A program made the position numbers and the translations under genes. DNA of 64,000 bases from Rhodococcus sp. P-2 (GTDB lineage: Bacteria; Actinomycetota; Actinomycetes; Mycobacteriales; Mycobacteriaceae): the NCBI RefSeq assembly GCF_016598535.1, contig NZ_CP066779.1, positions 2,604,001-2,668,000 of the forward strand. Reading direction: 5' to 3'. The notes under the pieces were generated by a model, which was not told the DNA's origin, searched no databases, and saw only the letters and a program-made list of their open reading frames with translations. Shown here in pieces: positions 38,127-46,335 of this stretch; the stretch's first letter is position 1; each line of letters opens with the position of its first letter.

Positions 38127-38329
38127 TGCTCCCCAGCTTTCGATCGACCGATGTGATCTACAGCATGTCCCTGCCGACATCCGTGCACTAATACCTAGTT
38201 GAACCAGCGCCATACCCAAATCGAACACACCTGCACCGAATATTCAGCGAACACACACCAGGCGATCGCCAGCGCTTTCTCGCCCTCTTGGCGGCCGTCC
38301 TGACATGCGAACATTCGCATACTCGACTT

Positions 38330-38347
38330 TGACAATCATTTACATTA
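38330..38347 (+). promoter_or_regulatory. putative Zur box
   Basis: TGACAATCATTTACATTA lies 18 bases before the AztD-like ATG. It differs at two positions from the mycobacterial-type Zur site TGAAAATCATTTTCATTA as I recall it. Its place next to a zinc-chaperone-like gene supports zinc-dependent repression. Confidence 0.65.
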
Positions 38348-38365
38348 AGCAGTAGATCTATACCC

Positions 38366-39613
38366 ATGCACCTCAACACCCGCATGTCGCGGCGCCTCAC
38401 CCTTGCCACATCAGTAGGCCTCTCAATCGCCCTCGTTACGGGTTGCTCATCCGACAACAAGGACTCAGCCCAGTCCGAAACCACGACCACGACGTCGGCC
38501 GCACCCACCGAACAGGCCTTGGCAACACCGCGTCTCGCGGTGTCGTACGACGGTGGCGTCCTGGTGCTGGATGCTACTTCCCTCGACGTGGTCGGCGAGA
38601 CCGAGATCGACGGCTTCACCCGACTCAACCCGGCCGGCGACGGTCGCCACGTCATGATCTCTGCCGGCGAAGCGTTCAAAGTACTCGACACCGGCACGTG
38701 GTCCTCGGCCCACGGCGACCATTCTCATTACTACACAGCCGATCCCGCGATGTCCGAGGTCGAGTTCGCAGCCAACGAACCCGGACACGTTGTACGCCAT
38801 GCCGGAAAGACAGCCCTCTTCAACGACGGCTCGGGACTCGTCGAGATATTCGATCCGGCGCAACTCGCAAAGCGCCAACCCCGCGTCGAGACGTACACCA
38901 CCCCGGAACCCCATCACGGCGTTGCCGTCGCACTTGCCGACGGAAGCCTGTTGACGACAATCGGAAATTCGGAGTCCCGCAACGGCATTGTCGTCCTCGA
39001 TGCCGACCGCAAGGAAATCCTGCGCAACGAACAGTGCCCGGGCGTCCACGGCGAAGCAGTGGCCGCAGGTGAAGCCATCGTGCTGGGCTGCCAGGACGGC
39101 CTGCTCGTGTACAAGAACGGAGCAATCACCAAAGTCCAGAGCCCCGATGCCTACGGCCGCATCGGCAACCAAGCCGGCTCCGAGGAGTCGGACATCGTTC
39201 TGGGCGACTACAAAACCGACCCGGATGCCGAACTCGAACGCCCGCAACGGGTCTCCCTGACCAACACGTCGACGTCGGAACTCAAGCTCGTCGACCTCGG
39301 CACCAGCTACACCTTCCGCTCTCTCGGGCGCGGACCACATGGTGAGGCCCTGGTGCTCGGCACCGACGGCGCCATCCACGTCATCGACCCCAACACCGGC
39401 GTCGTCACCAAGAAGATTTCCGTCATCGACGCATGGACCGAACCCACCAAGTGGCAAGAGCCCAGGCCCGCACTCTTCGTAGAAGATCACACCGCCTACG
39501 TCACCGACCCCGCGTCGAAGAAGCTGATCGCAGTCGACCTCGAGGACGGCAGCGTCCTGACCGAGACCACCCTCGACCACGCCCCGAACGAATTGACCGG
39601 TGTCACCGGCTGA
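38366..39613 (+). CDS. AztD-like zinc-binding beta-propeller lipoprotein
   Basis: A 415-residue lipoprotein (lipobox LVTGC, Cys27) with a Thr/Ser-rich linker and a beta-propeller made of WD/YVTN-like repeats (about residues 55-410). The His/Asp-rich AHGDHSHYY (His116, Asp118, His119, His121) is like the zinc site of the Paracoccus chaperone AztD, which passes zinc to an ABC-transporter binding protein. A Zur-type box precedes it. No zinc ABC genes adjoin it; the metal transporter 9 kb away looks more like a manganese/iron type. Zinc storage or delivery outside the membrane is the likely role. Confidence 0.75.
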   Translation: MHLNTRMSRRLTLATSVGLSIALVTGCSSDNKDSAQSETTTTTSAAPTEQALATPRLAVSYDGGVLVLDATSLDVVGETEIDGFTRLNPAGDGRHVMISAGEAFKVLDTGTWSSAHGDHSHYYTADPAMSEVEFAANEPGHVVRHAGKTALFNDGSGLVEIFDPAQLAKRQPRVETYTTPEPHHGVAVALADGSLLTTIGNSESRNGIVVLDADRKEILRNEQCPGVHGEAVAAGEAIVLGCQDGLLVYKNGAITKVQSPDAYGRIGNQAGSEESDIVLGDYKTDPDAELERPQRVSLTNTSTSELKLVDLGTSYTFRSLGRGPHGEALVLGTDGAIHVIDPNTGVVTKKISVIDAWTEPTKWQEPRPALFVEDHTAYVTDPASKKLIAVDLEDGSVLTETTLDHAPNELTGVTG

Positions 39614-39843
39614 TCCCGACGCTCACGTCGGCCAATCGAAGCCGTTGTCGCCCAACTCTGCCGGAGCTGAGCGACGAGCAGGACCACGACTGAGGGCGGC
39701 CCAAGTCAGAGTGGAATAACTCTGCGTAGAGGTTCGTTGTAGAGGGTGTCGGTGTTCGGTTCTTTGCCCCGGGTACCACCCCAGAAATGCCGCTTCGAGC
39801 GGCCACTTGCCGAGAGGCGCAAGACGGGCACCGACGCGCTGGA

Positions 39844-39872
39844 GCCGCCGGACACCTTTAGGTGCCGGCGGC
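39844..39872. terminator. long hairpin terminator, convergent genes
   Basis: GCCGCCGG/CCGGCGGC plus inner CACCT/AGGTG pair over 13 bp, with one bulged A and a 2-base loop. It lies between the AztD-like gene and the convergent VOC gene. The rest of the 275-base gap (39614-39843) shows nothing I can name. Confidence 0.75.
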
Positions 39873-39888
39873 TTCGTCGTGGGAATGA

Positions 39889-40356
39889 TCAGGCCGGGTT
39901 TTCGCCGGAAGCAACGTCGAGGATCCACGTCACCCCGAAGGCATCGGTGAGCATGCCGAAACCGGGGCTCCACGCCGCGGCGGCAAGACCCTCGATGATC
40001 GATGCGCCAGCAGAGAGTTTGGCCCAGTAACTCTGCACCTCTTCGAGAGTTTCACCGCGAACCGAGACGAAGAACGGTTGGTCGGTGATCGTGGTGCCGT
40101 TCTCGCGGTGCGTCGTGCCGGCGTTGCCGGGCGAGCCTCCCGATTGTCCTGGGATGTCGTACGCCATTACGCGAAAGCCGTCCGTTGTCTCCACCTGGCC
40201 GAACACGACTTTCTCAGCGCCGGGCACCTCCTTGGGCATCCCGAAGTCGCCGTAGGTTGCGATCGTGACCTGTCCACCGAAGACGGACTGGTAGAACTCC
40301 AGCGCCGCGCGGGCGTCTCCGCGGAAGTTGAGGTGGGTCGTTGTTCTGATGCTCAT
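39889..40356 (-). CDS. VOC-family PhnB-like protein
   Basis: A 155-residue protein of the PhnB/3-demethylubiquinone-methyltransferase-like VOC group, which lacks a known reaction in most bacteria. The opening THLNFRGDARAALEFYQSVFG and the C-terminal FGVTWILDV are typical. It is divergent from a WYL regulator (102 bases between starts), which probably controls it. ATG at 40356 begins the fold; the 16-residue extension upstream is not conserved in character. Confidence 0.85.
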   Translation of the reverse strand: MSIRTTTHLNFRGDARAALEFYQSVFGGQVTIATYGDFGMPKEVPGAEKVVFGQVETTDGFRVMAYDIPGQSGGSPGNAGTTHRENGTTITDQPFFVSVRGETLEEVQSYWAKLSAGASIIEGLAAAAWSPGFGMLTDAFGVTWILDVASGENPA

Positions 40357-40458
40357 GTCAGCTCCTGGTACGAACTTCGCCCGGGTTTTCCCTGGCAGCC
40401 TCAACTCTCACAGCCATATAGGACTGTTTTCGTCCTAGACTCGTCGTAGTCTCACGGC

Positions 40459-41421
40459 ATGGCGACCACCACTCGACTCTTGAATCTGCTGTCCCTCTTG
40501 CAGACGAGGCGCGACTGGCCGGGCGCCCTACTCGCCGAGCGGCTCGACATCAGCCACCGCACGGTCCGCCGCGACATCGACCGGCTCCGGGAGATGGGTT
40601 ACAGCATTGCGGCGACCATGGGCCCGGACGGCGGATACCGACTCGACGCCGGTAGCGAGCTGCCGCCCCTGCTGTTCGACGACGATCAGGTCATCGCCTT
40701 GGCGGTTGCCCTGCAGGCGGCGACGCTGACCGGCGTCGGTATCGAAGAGGACGCGGTGCGAGCGTTGACCACCGTGCGGCAAGTGATGCCGTCGCGTCTG
40801 CGCCATCGCCTCGACGCACTCACGTTCACCACGATTTCGACCGATTCCAGCGATGCAGACTCGGTGTCCCCTGAGGTGCTCGTAGCGATTTCCGCAGCGG
40901 TGCGCGCTCGCGAGGTGCTCCGCTTCGACTACTCGAACGGCAACAGCGAAATAACACCCCCACGCCGAGTGGAGCCGCATCATCTGGTGACCTCCAAGCG
41001 TCGCTGGTACCTCGTCGCGTGGGATCTCGAGCGCGACGACTGGCGAATCTTCCGCGCCGATCGCATCACCCCACGCACCCCTAACGGTCCACGGTTCACA
41101 CCGAAGGCGATCCCGAGCGGTGACGTGAGCGAATACGTGGCCGCGCGCTTCAAGGGATCGGAACATATCAACAAATGGCCGTGCCACGGCAAGGTCGTTC
41201 TCCATCGACCAGCCAGTTATGTTCTTCCCTTTGCCGGAGACGGCATCGTCGAGGATCTTGGCCCCGAGCAGTGCAGCCTCGAAGCCGGATCGTGGTCTTG
41301 GACGGCGCTGGCAGCCTCCTTCAACCGATTCGACACCGACATCGATGTCGTCGGCCCGGCAGAGCTGAACCACGCTTTCGCACAACTCGCCGCCCGCAAT
41401 GCCGCGACTGCTGCGAGTTAG
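40459..41421 (+). CDS. WYL-domain transcriptional regulator
   Basis: A 320-residue protein with an N-terminal HTH_11 winged helix (about residues 5-60; LAERLDISHRTVRRDIDRLREMGYSI split over helix and wing), a WYL ligand domain (about 140-215) and a C-terminal extension (about 225-315). The WYL-type core reads RRWYLVAWDLERDDWRIFR near 180-198. Such regulators sense nucleic acid or small ligands. It is divergent from the PhnB-like VOC gene and probably regulates it. Confidence 0.88.
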   Translation: MATTTRLLNLLSLLQTRRDWPGALLAERLDISHRTVRRDIDRLREMGYSIAATMGPDGGYRLDAGSELPPLLFDDDQVIALAVALQAATLTGVGIEEDAVRALTTVRQVMPSRLRHRLDALTFTTISTDSSDADSVSPEVLVAISAAVRAREVLRFDYSNGNSEITPPRRVEPHHLVTSKRRWYLVAWDLERDDWRIFRADRITPRTPNGPRFTPKAIPSGDVSEYVAARFKGSEHINKWPCHGKVVLHRPASYVLPFAGDGIVEDLGPEQCSLEAGSWSWTALAASFNRFDTDIDVVGPAELNHAFAQLAARNAATAAS

Positions 41422-41486
41422 TCAGGCGTCTCGAATGAGAGCCAGGTCTCCAACACAACCGTGCGTCCGCAGGTTCGTGATAGCTT

Positions 41487-41515
41487 TCAAGTCCTCAGAG
41501 GACCTGAGGACTTGA
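41487..41515. promoter_or_regulatory. 12-bp inverted repeat before an MFS gene
   Basis: TCAAGTCCTCAG (41487-41498) and CTGAGGACTTGA (41504-41515) form a perfect dyad with a 5-base spacer, followed at once by a partial repeat GGACTTGAA (41516-41524). It overlaps the region just before the MFS start, so a repressor bound here would block expression. The GntR protein encoded downstream is one candidate. Confidence 0.55.
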
Positions 41516-41531
41516 GGACTTGAACGAAGGG

Positions 41532-42752
41532 ATGCGCAAAGAGATGAAGAAGGGGCAAGTTGCATTTCTCACCGGCACACACGTCGTGAACGATCTGTAC
41601 CAGGGGGCTGTGCCTGCACTGTTGCCGTTCATGATGCTGGAACGCGGATATTCCTACTCTGCGGTTGCCGGAATCACGCTCGCCGCAACGGGTTTATCCA
41701 GTGTCGTGCAACCTGCATTCGGCATGCTGGTCGATCGGAAGAGCCGGAATTGGCTGGTACCCACGGGTTTTGTGACGGCCGCGGCGGGCATCGTTGTGGC
41801 CGCAATGAGCACCACCTACATCGTCACTTGGCTGGCAATTGCTGTGGCCGGCATCGGCATTGCCGCATACCATCCGCCCGCCACAAATTTGGCACGCGCA
41901 GCTGGAGGTCACTCGCAGAAAGCCATGAGCGTGTTCTCCGTAGGTGGCACGTTGGGCGCCTCACTGGCGCCACCGTTTGTCACGCTCGTGGTCGGTTCGC
42001 TCGGACTGTCCGGCGGCTACCTGCTCGCAGTTCCTGCAGTGGTAGCGGCTATTTGGTGGATCGTCACCCAATCGCGGTCGGCCGGCACAGGCGTGGACGC
42101 CGAATCCGCCCAGTCGTTGAGTTCGCAGCTAGCAGCGAACGGACCCGTATCGGACGATTGGCGGTCGTTCACTCGACTCGTGCTCGTGACGGTGTGTTGG
42201 TCAATTCCGTATGTGACCACGCTGTCCTTGGTCTCACCGTACGTACTCAACGGGCTGAACGGATCGTCCTCGAGTGCTGCAATCGTGTTGTCCTCCTTCA
42301 CCTTGGCAGGAGCGGCCGGCACGCTGGTGGGCGGAGCCCTCGCGGACCGTCGCGGTCGACGCGCATCCATCCGACTCGGCTATCTGCTTGCGGTACCTTC
42401 ATTGGCATTGCTCGCCGCGGCTCCGAACGTGGCAGTTGCCGAACTTGGAATCGTCTGTCTCGGATTCGCGATGTTCCTGCCCTTCGCGCCGCAGGTGACG
42501 TTGGCGCAGGACTACCTGCCGAACCGCCCCGGCACGGCAAGTGGAGTGACACTCGGACTCGCAATGTCCGTGGGAGGCATCGCATCTCCGCTGTTCGGTT
42601 ACCTGGCAGATCACTTCGGGCCGCGCATGACGATCGGGACGACAACTGCCGTACTGTTCGTCGGCGCCGTCATCGCCTTCACACTGCGCGATCGACGACT
42701 CGACCCGGAGGACGAGACGGAGCGAGAACTGGACATCATCGCTCTTCGATAA
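41532..42752 (+). CDS. MFS transporter, fosmidomycin-resistance (Fsr)-like
   Basis: A 406-residue permease with 12 predicted membrane helices. The opening TGTHVVNDLYQGAVPALLP matches the Fsr-type group of efflux MFS proteins, and loop motifs VDRKSR and ADRRGRR are visible. The substrate is unknown. Start choice is uncertain: ATG at 41532 is preferred; TTG at 41520 falls just after the inverted repeat, and ATG at 41544 is possible. A GntR gene follows after 101 bases, with a hairpin between them. Confidence 0.85.
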   Translation: MRKEMKKGQVAFLTGTHVVNDLYQGAVPALLPFMMLERGYSYSAVAGITLAATGLSSVVQPAFGMLVDRKSRNWLVPTGFVTAAAGIVVAAMSTTYIVTWLAIAVAGIGIAAYHPPATNLARAAGGHSQKAMSVFSVGGTLGASLAPPFVTLVVGSLGLSGGYLLAVPAVVAAIWWIVTQSRSAGTGVDAESAQSLSSQLAANGPVSDDWRSFTRLVLVTVCWSIPYVTTLSLVSPYVLNGLNGSSSSAAIVLSSFTLAGAAGTLVGGALADRRGRRASIRLGYLLAVPSLALLAAAPNVAVAELGIVCLGFAMFLPFAPQVTLAQDYLPNRPGTASGVTLGLAMSVGGIASPLFGYLADHFGPRMTIGTTTAVLFVGAVIAFTLRDRRLDPEDETERELDIIALR

Positions 42753-42802
42753 CCGGCAGACGGCCCCGTAGTCTGAAGATTCATCGGAGGACATGAAGTA
42801 TC

Positions 42803-42836
42803 ACTCGGTGGGCCGCCCGACGGCGGTTCACCGAGT
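42803..42836. terminator. hairpin between MFS and GntR genes
   Basis: ACTCGGTG (42803-42810) pairs with CACCGAGT (42829-42836), and the enclosed bases (CCGCC/GGCGG) can extend the stem. It lies 17 bases before the GntR start and could be a terminator or attenuator. Confidence 0.5.
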
Positions 42837-42853
42837 CAGTCAGGAGCAGACAC

Positions 42854-43522
42854 ATGGCAGTGCGCCAGGTCAAGCAGCAGTCACTGGTACAGAAGGCTGC
42901 GGATGAACTTGCACGCCTCATCGGCGACGGCGAATGGCCGGTCGGGACGAAAATCCCGAACGAGCAGGATCTGAGCACACTCCTCGGAGTCGGGCGTTCG
43001 ACCGGCCGGGAGGCTGTTCGTGCACTGATTGCGTCGGGCCAGCTCTACTCTCATCAGGGATCCGGTACCTACGTCATGTCCTCGACTCCGGTCACAGAAC
43101 TCGAGCGAGAACTCAAACGCTCGGACCGCCGCGAAGTCTACGAAGTACGTAGACTTCTGGAGGTGGAAGCGGGCCGCCTGGCTGCCATGCGTCGAACCTC
43201 TGCCGACGTCGACCTGTTACAGGCAGCACTCGAAGCCCGTGAAAATGCTTCGACACCAACAGAATTTGTCGACGCCGACATAAAACTACATCGCGCCGTG
43301 GTGAATGCTGCGCACAACAGCGTGTTGTCGATGGTGTTCGATTCATTCATCGAAACGCTCCGCAACTCGGCCCTGGACGTGATCACCGACGTCACGGCAC
43401 GAAACCCCGAATCCATCGACGACGAAGCCGCTGCCCACCGAGATCTGGTGGAAGCCATCGTCGCGGGTGATGCCGACGCTGCCAGCGCGGCAACGCGCAG
43501 GAACATGGACGGGCTGGACTGA
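42854..43522 (+). CDS. GntR/FadR-family regulator with FCD domain
   Basis: A 222-residue regulator: an N-terminal GntR winged helix (about residues 10-75; GTKIPNEQDLSTLLGVGRST) and a C-terminal FCD helical domain (about residues 93-215) with the DIKLHRAVVNAAHN and AAHRDLVEAI His-bearing segments of the metal/ligand site. It follows the MFS gene and may control it by the inverted repeat at 41487. ATG at 42854 has AGGAG nine bases before. The effector is unknown. Confidence 0.88.
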   Translation: MAVRQVKQQSLVQKAADELARLIGDGEWPVGTKIPNEQDLSTLLGVGRSTGREAVRALIASGQLYSHQGSGTYVMSSTPVTELERELKRSDRREVYEVRRLLEVEAGRLAAMRRTSADVDLLQAALEARENASTPTEFVDADIKLHRAVVNAAHNSVLSMVFDSFIETLRNSALDVITDVTARNPESIDDEAAAHRDLVEAIVAGDADAASAATRRNMDGLD

Positions 43523-43541
43523 CCCTCTATCGTTGTCAGGC

Positions 43542-43973
43542 ATGACGTCCACATCGCTCCCTCCGCGGGGTCTCCGGATCGGTCTGTCCGCCATTGCGTG
43601 GCTCAACCTGCTCTCCTCACTTATCGGGATGGCCGGCCTGACGATCGGCGGCGGAATGGGTCTACCTCCGGAGTGGATCGAAGGAAGCGTCTTCCCTTCC
43701 TACTTCTGGCCCGGCATCATTCTCGGCGTCGTCGTCGGGGGCATCCAAGCCGCCGCACTCTTCGCTCAGCACAACAGGTTCCGCCTGGCATGGGGCCTGC
43801 ACGCCGCCGCCGGCCTCACGATGATGATCTGGATCTTCGTCGAGATCGTCATGCTCCTCGTCTGGTCGCCGCTGCAAGGCATCTTCTTCAGCACTGGATT
43901 GGCCCAGACGATCCTCGCCGTTATCGCACTCGGCGCGTGGCCTCACCCCTTCCTCCAACGAACCGAGAAGTGA
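43542..43973 (+). CDS. small membrane protein of unknown function
   Basis: A 143-residue protein with four hydrophobic segments (about residues 13-37, 55-75, 82-105 and 112-132) and short loops; it resembles many unannotated four-helix actinobacterial proteins. It lies 19 bases after the GntR gene in the same direction, so it may share its transcript. No motif points to a function. The ATG at 43542 gives a sensible first helix; the longer open frame overlaps the GntR gene. Confidence 0.7.
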   Translation: MTSTSLPPRGLRIGLSAIAWLNLLSSLIGMAGLTIGGGMGLPPEWIEGSVFPSYFWPGIILGVVVGGIQAAALFAQHNRFRLAWGLHAAAGLTMMIWIFVEIVMLLVWSPLQGIFFSTGLAQTILAVIALGAWPHPFLQRTEK

Positions 43974-44038
43974 CGGAAGCTGCTCTCGAACAACACAATC
44001 ACGAAGACCAGACCCGGCTCGCCTTCTCGAAAAAATTC

Positions 44039-44066
44039 TTGACTCGAAAGTTTGTTCGAGTATGAT
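44039..44066 (+). promoter_or_regulatory. SOS promoter: -35/-10 over a LexA-type box
   Basis: TTGACT (44039-44044) and TATGAT (44061-44066) with a 16-base spacer form a good promoter. TCGAAAGTTTGTTCGA (44044-44059) fills the spacer and differs at one position from the actinobacterial LexA box TCGAAC-N4-GTTCGA. It serves the broken HNH gene downstream. Confidence 0.7.
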
Positions 44067-44089
44067 GGGAGATGGAACGGGGGGTTCTC

Positions 44090-44741
44090 ATGACGATCGA
44101 CATCACCGACGACGCTGTCACCGACGTGGTCAACAGCTCCGCTGTGGGTGTGCGCGCCCGACTGTGGCGGTTGCACCCCACCGACGTCCGCGAGATCGCC
44201 ATCACCGCATCAGCGGAAATCCTTCGCCTGGAAGCTATTCGAGTAGCCGCCGTCGACACCCTGACGTTGAACCCGGACGAACAAGTACTCTGCTACCGCG
44301 GCACCGGACAGTGGCTCGCGAACCACACCATGCTGCAAATCCCGGCCGGCAGAAGAATCGCGGCCCTGGGAAAAGCCCTCCGCTCGTTCCCTGAGATCGA
44401 AGACCAATTCGCCACTCGACGTCACCCCACTCAAAAGGCTTGTCACCGCGGCACAACGAACCGCCCTGATCGCCCGCGACAAAGGATGCGCCTTCCCCGG
44501 CTGCGACTGCGTCCCCGCCTGGACCGACGCCCACCACATCAAACACTGGGCCAAAGGAGGACCAACCGTCATGGACAACCTAATCCTGCTCTGCCGAACC
44601 CACCACACCCTGATGCACCGAAAACCCGGATTCACCGGGCAATGGGAAATCCGGATAGGCACCGATCACCTGCCCTGGTTCATCCCACCGCCAGGCATCG
44701 ACCCCGACCAAAAACCCCGCCGCTCCACCACCCGGATCTGA
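44090..44741 (+). pseudogene. DUF222/HNH (13E12-type) nuclease gene, internally deleted and frameshifted
   Basis: The N-terminal part (ATG at 44090, GGGGGG upstream) reads as a DUF222 domain for about 105 codons up to FPEIEDQF near 44411. From about 44415 a different frame encodes a typical HNH end: CAFPGCDC, AHHIKHW and LCRTHHTLMH, finishing at TGA 44739-44741. Intact relatives have several hundred more residues between these parts, so a large deletion joined them out of frame. The original frame runs on as a Pro/Arg-rich shadow to 44773. Mycobacterial 13E12 relatives often have LexA boxes, as here. Confidence 0.82.
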
Positions 44742-44748
44742 ACCCGGA

Positions 44749-44775
44749 GGTCACCGAGCACACGCCTCGGTGACC
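44749..44775. terminator. hairpin terminator, convergent
   Basis: A perfect 10-bp stem, GGTCACCGAG with CTCGGTGACC, around a 7-base loop, lies between the HNH remnant and the convergent PHP gene. Confidence 0.75.
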
Positions 44776-44790
44776 CATTCCGGCATGCTC

Positions 44791-45792
44791 TCAATTGCCC
44801 GCCCACTCCAAAAGATCCTCGGCGGTCCAGGTATTGATCACCCGATCCGCTTCGACACCGCACTTTTCGGCCCGGTCACAGCCGTAGCCCTGCCAGGCCA
44901 GCTGACCGGGGGCATGGGCGTCGGTATCGATGGAGAAGAGACAATCGAGATCGCGGGCCAACTCGATCAAACGCGAAGGCGGGTCACGACGCTCCGGTCT
45001 GGAGTTGATCTCGACGGCGGTGCCTGATTCGCGGCAGGCCTCGAACACTTTCTCCGCGTCGAACTGCGACTCGGGCCTGGTTCCGCGAGCACCCTCGACA
45101 AGACGCCCGGTGCAGTGTCCGAGAATGTCGACACGCGGGTTTCGCACTGCAGCAAGCATTCTGCGGGTCATCGCCTCACGTTCGGACCGCAGCTTCGAGT
45201 GCACGCTCGCCACCACGATGTCGAGTTCGTCGAGTAGATCGGGATCTTGGTCGAGTGAACCGTCTTCGAGAATGTCCACTTCGATTCCAGTGAGGATGCG
45301 GAAGGGGGCCAGCTCGGCGTTCAACCCTGCAATGACGTCGAGTTGAGAACGTAGGCGCTCCGCGGACAGCCCGTTGGCGACAGTCAGCCGAGGCGAATGG
45401 TCAGTCAGAGCGCAGTAGTCATGGCCCAGTGCTGCTGCGCGTCGCATCATCTCTTCGATGGGGCTGCCACCGTCGGACCAGTCGGAGTGTGTGTGGAGGT
45501 CGCCGCGCAGGGCTTGTCGCAATGGGCTGTCGCCGATGGGCTCAGCCTGCCCCCGCAGTTCCTCGAGATACTCGGGGACGCCGTCGTACGACTGGGCGAT
45601 GATCATTGCAGTTTTGGGCCCGATGCCGGTGAGAGCCTTCCAACTGTCGGATTTCCGGCGAGACTCCTTCTGCTCGTCCGACAATCCCGCAAAGACCTCC
45701 GCAGCTCGCCGATAGGCCTTGACGCGGTGCGTTTCGGCGCGTGATCGTTCGAGCCAGTAGGCGATCTCCCGAAGCGCTTCATCCGGTTCCAT
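44791..45792 (-). CDS. PHP-domain phosphoesterase (PolX C-terminal-like)
   Basis: A 333-residue protein with helix-hairpin-helix-like DNA-binding repeats in the first 90 residues (ALTGIGPKTAMII) and a PHP metal hydrolase domain (about 95-320). Metal motifs are visible: LHTHSDWSDG (about residues 99-108), LTDHS, GIEVDIL, VASVHSK, GHCTGR and DTDAH. This layout matches stand-alone proteins related to the C-terminal part of bacterial DNA polymerase X. DNA end processing or histidinol-phosphate-like phosphatase activity is possible. It is a single gene. Confidence 0.85.
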   Translation of the reverse strand: MEPDEALREIAYWLERSRAETHRVKAYRRAAEVFAGLSDEQKESRRKSDSWKALTGIGPKTAMIIAQSYDGVPEYLEELRGQAEPIGDSPLRQALRGDLHTHSDWSDGGSPIEEMMRRAAALGHDYCALTDHSPRLTVANGLSAERLRSQLDVIAGLNAELAPFRILTGIEVDILEDGSLDQDPDLLDELDIVVASVHSKLRSEREAMTRRMLAAVRNPRVDILGHCTGRLVEGARGTRPESQFDAEKVFEACRESGTAVEINSRPERRDPPSRLIELARDLDCLFSIDTDAHAPGQLAWQGYGCDRAEKCGVEADRVINTWTAEDLLEWAGN

Positions 45793-45852
45793 GAGACCAC
45801 TGTTCCGTCAGCGGCGGCTTGCGGCAACCCTTGATCCACTTACGCTGTGGTT

Positions 45853-46263
45853 ATGGACGATCCGAGAGCACGATTCGAAGCCGCGCGGGTGGCTCACCTG
45901 GCGACGGCTGACGCAGCCGGCGTTCCGCACATTGTGCCGCTCGTATTCGCCCTACTCGGCGATACCGTCTATTCCTGCGTCGACCACAAGCCGAAAACCA
46001 CGACCGCTCTTCGCCGGCTCCGGAACATCACCGATACGGGGCGTGCGAGCCTGCTGGTCGATCATTACGACGACGACTGGTCCGCCCTCTGGTGGGTCCG
46101 CGTCGACGGCCGCGCAGAGGTCCTCGACCCCGGCACCAAGGAGTCCGAGAGTGCAATCGATGCTTTGGCCGCGAAGTATCCGCAGTACGAGGATCACCGA
46201 CCGCACGGACAGGTGATAGCTGTTCGCGATGTGGAGTGGTCGTCATGGTCCGCAGCAGCCTAA
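45853..46263 (+). CDS. PPOX-class F420-dependent oxidoreductase-like protein (TIGR03668-type)
   Basis: A 136-residue split-barrel flavin/F420-binding protein. The RVAHLATADAAGVPHIVPLVF opening (two segments of the barrel) and the KPKTTTALRRLRNI stretch match the TIGR03668 group. Members may reduce cofactor-bound substrates with F420H2 or bind heme or biliverdin, and many have no known substrate. ATG at 45853 is used; GTG two codons earlier is possible. It is divergent from the PHP gene with 60 bases between. Confidence 0.82.
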   Translation: MDDPRARFEAARVAHLATADAAGVPHIVPLVFALLGDTVYSCVDHKPKTTTALRRLRNITDTGRASLLVDHYDDDWSALWWVRVDGRAEVLDPGTKESESAIDALAAKYPQYEDHRPHGQVIAVRDVEWSSWSAAA

Positions 46264-46335
46264 GGTTCTGTCCTAGTGTTCAAGGAGCGAAAGTGATTGC
46301 AACACTCTCAATTCGGACAATTTGGCGGGGGATCG

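Noticed and set aside
39614..39843. Insertion-sequence remnant between the AztD-like gene and the terminator
   Set aside because: Short translations hint at nothing specific, and no terminal repeats or target duplication were found.
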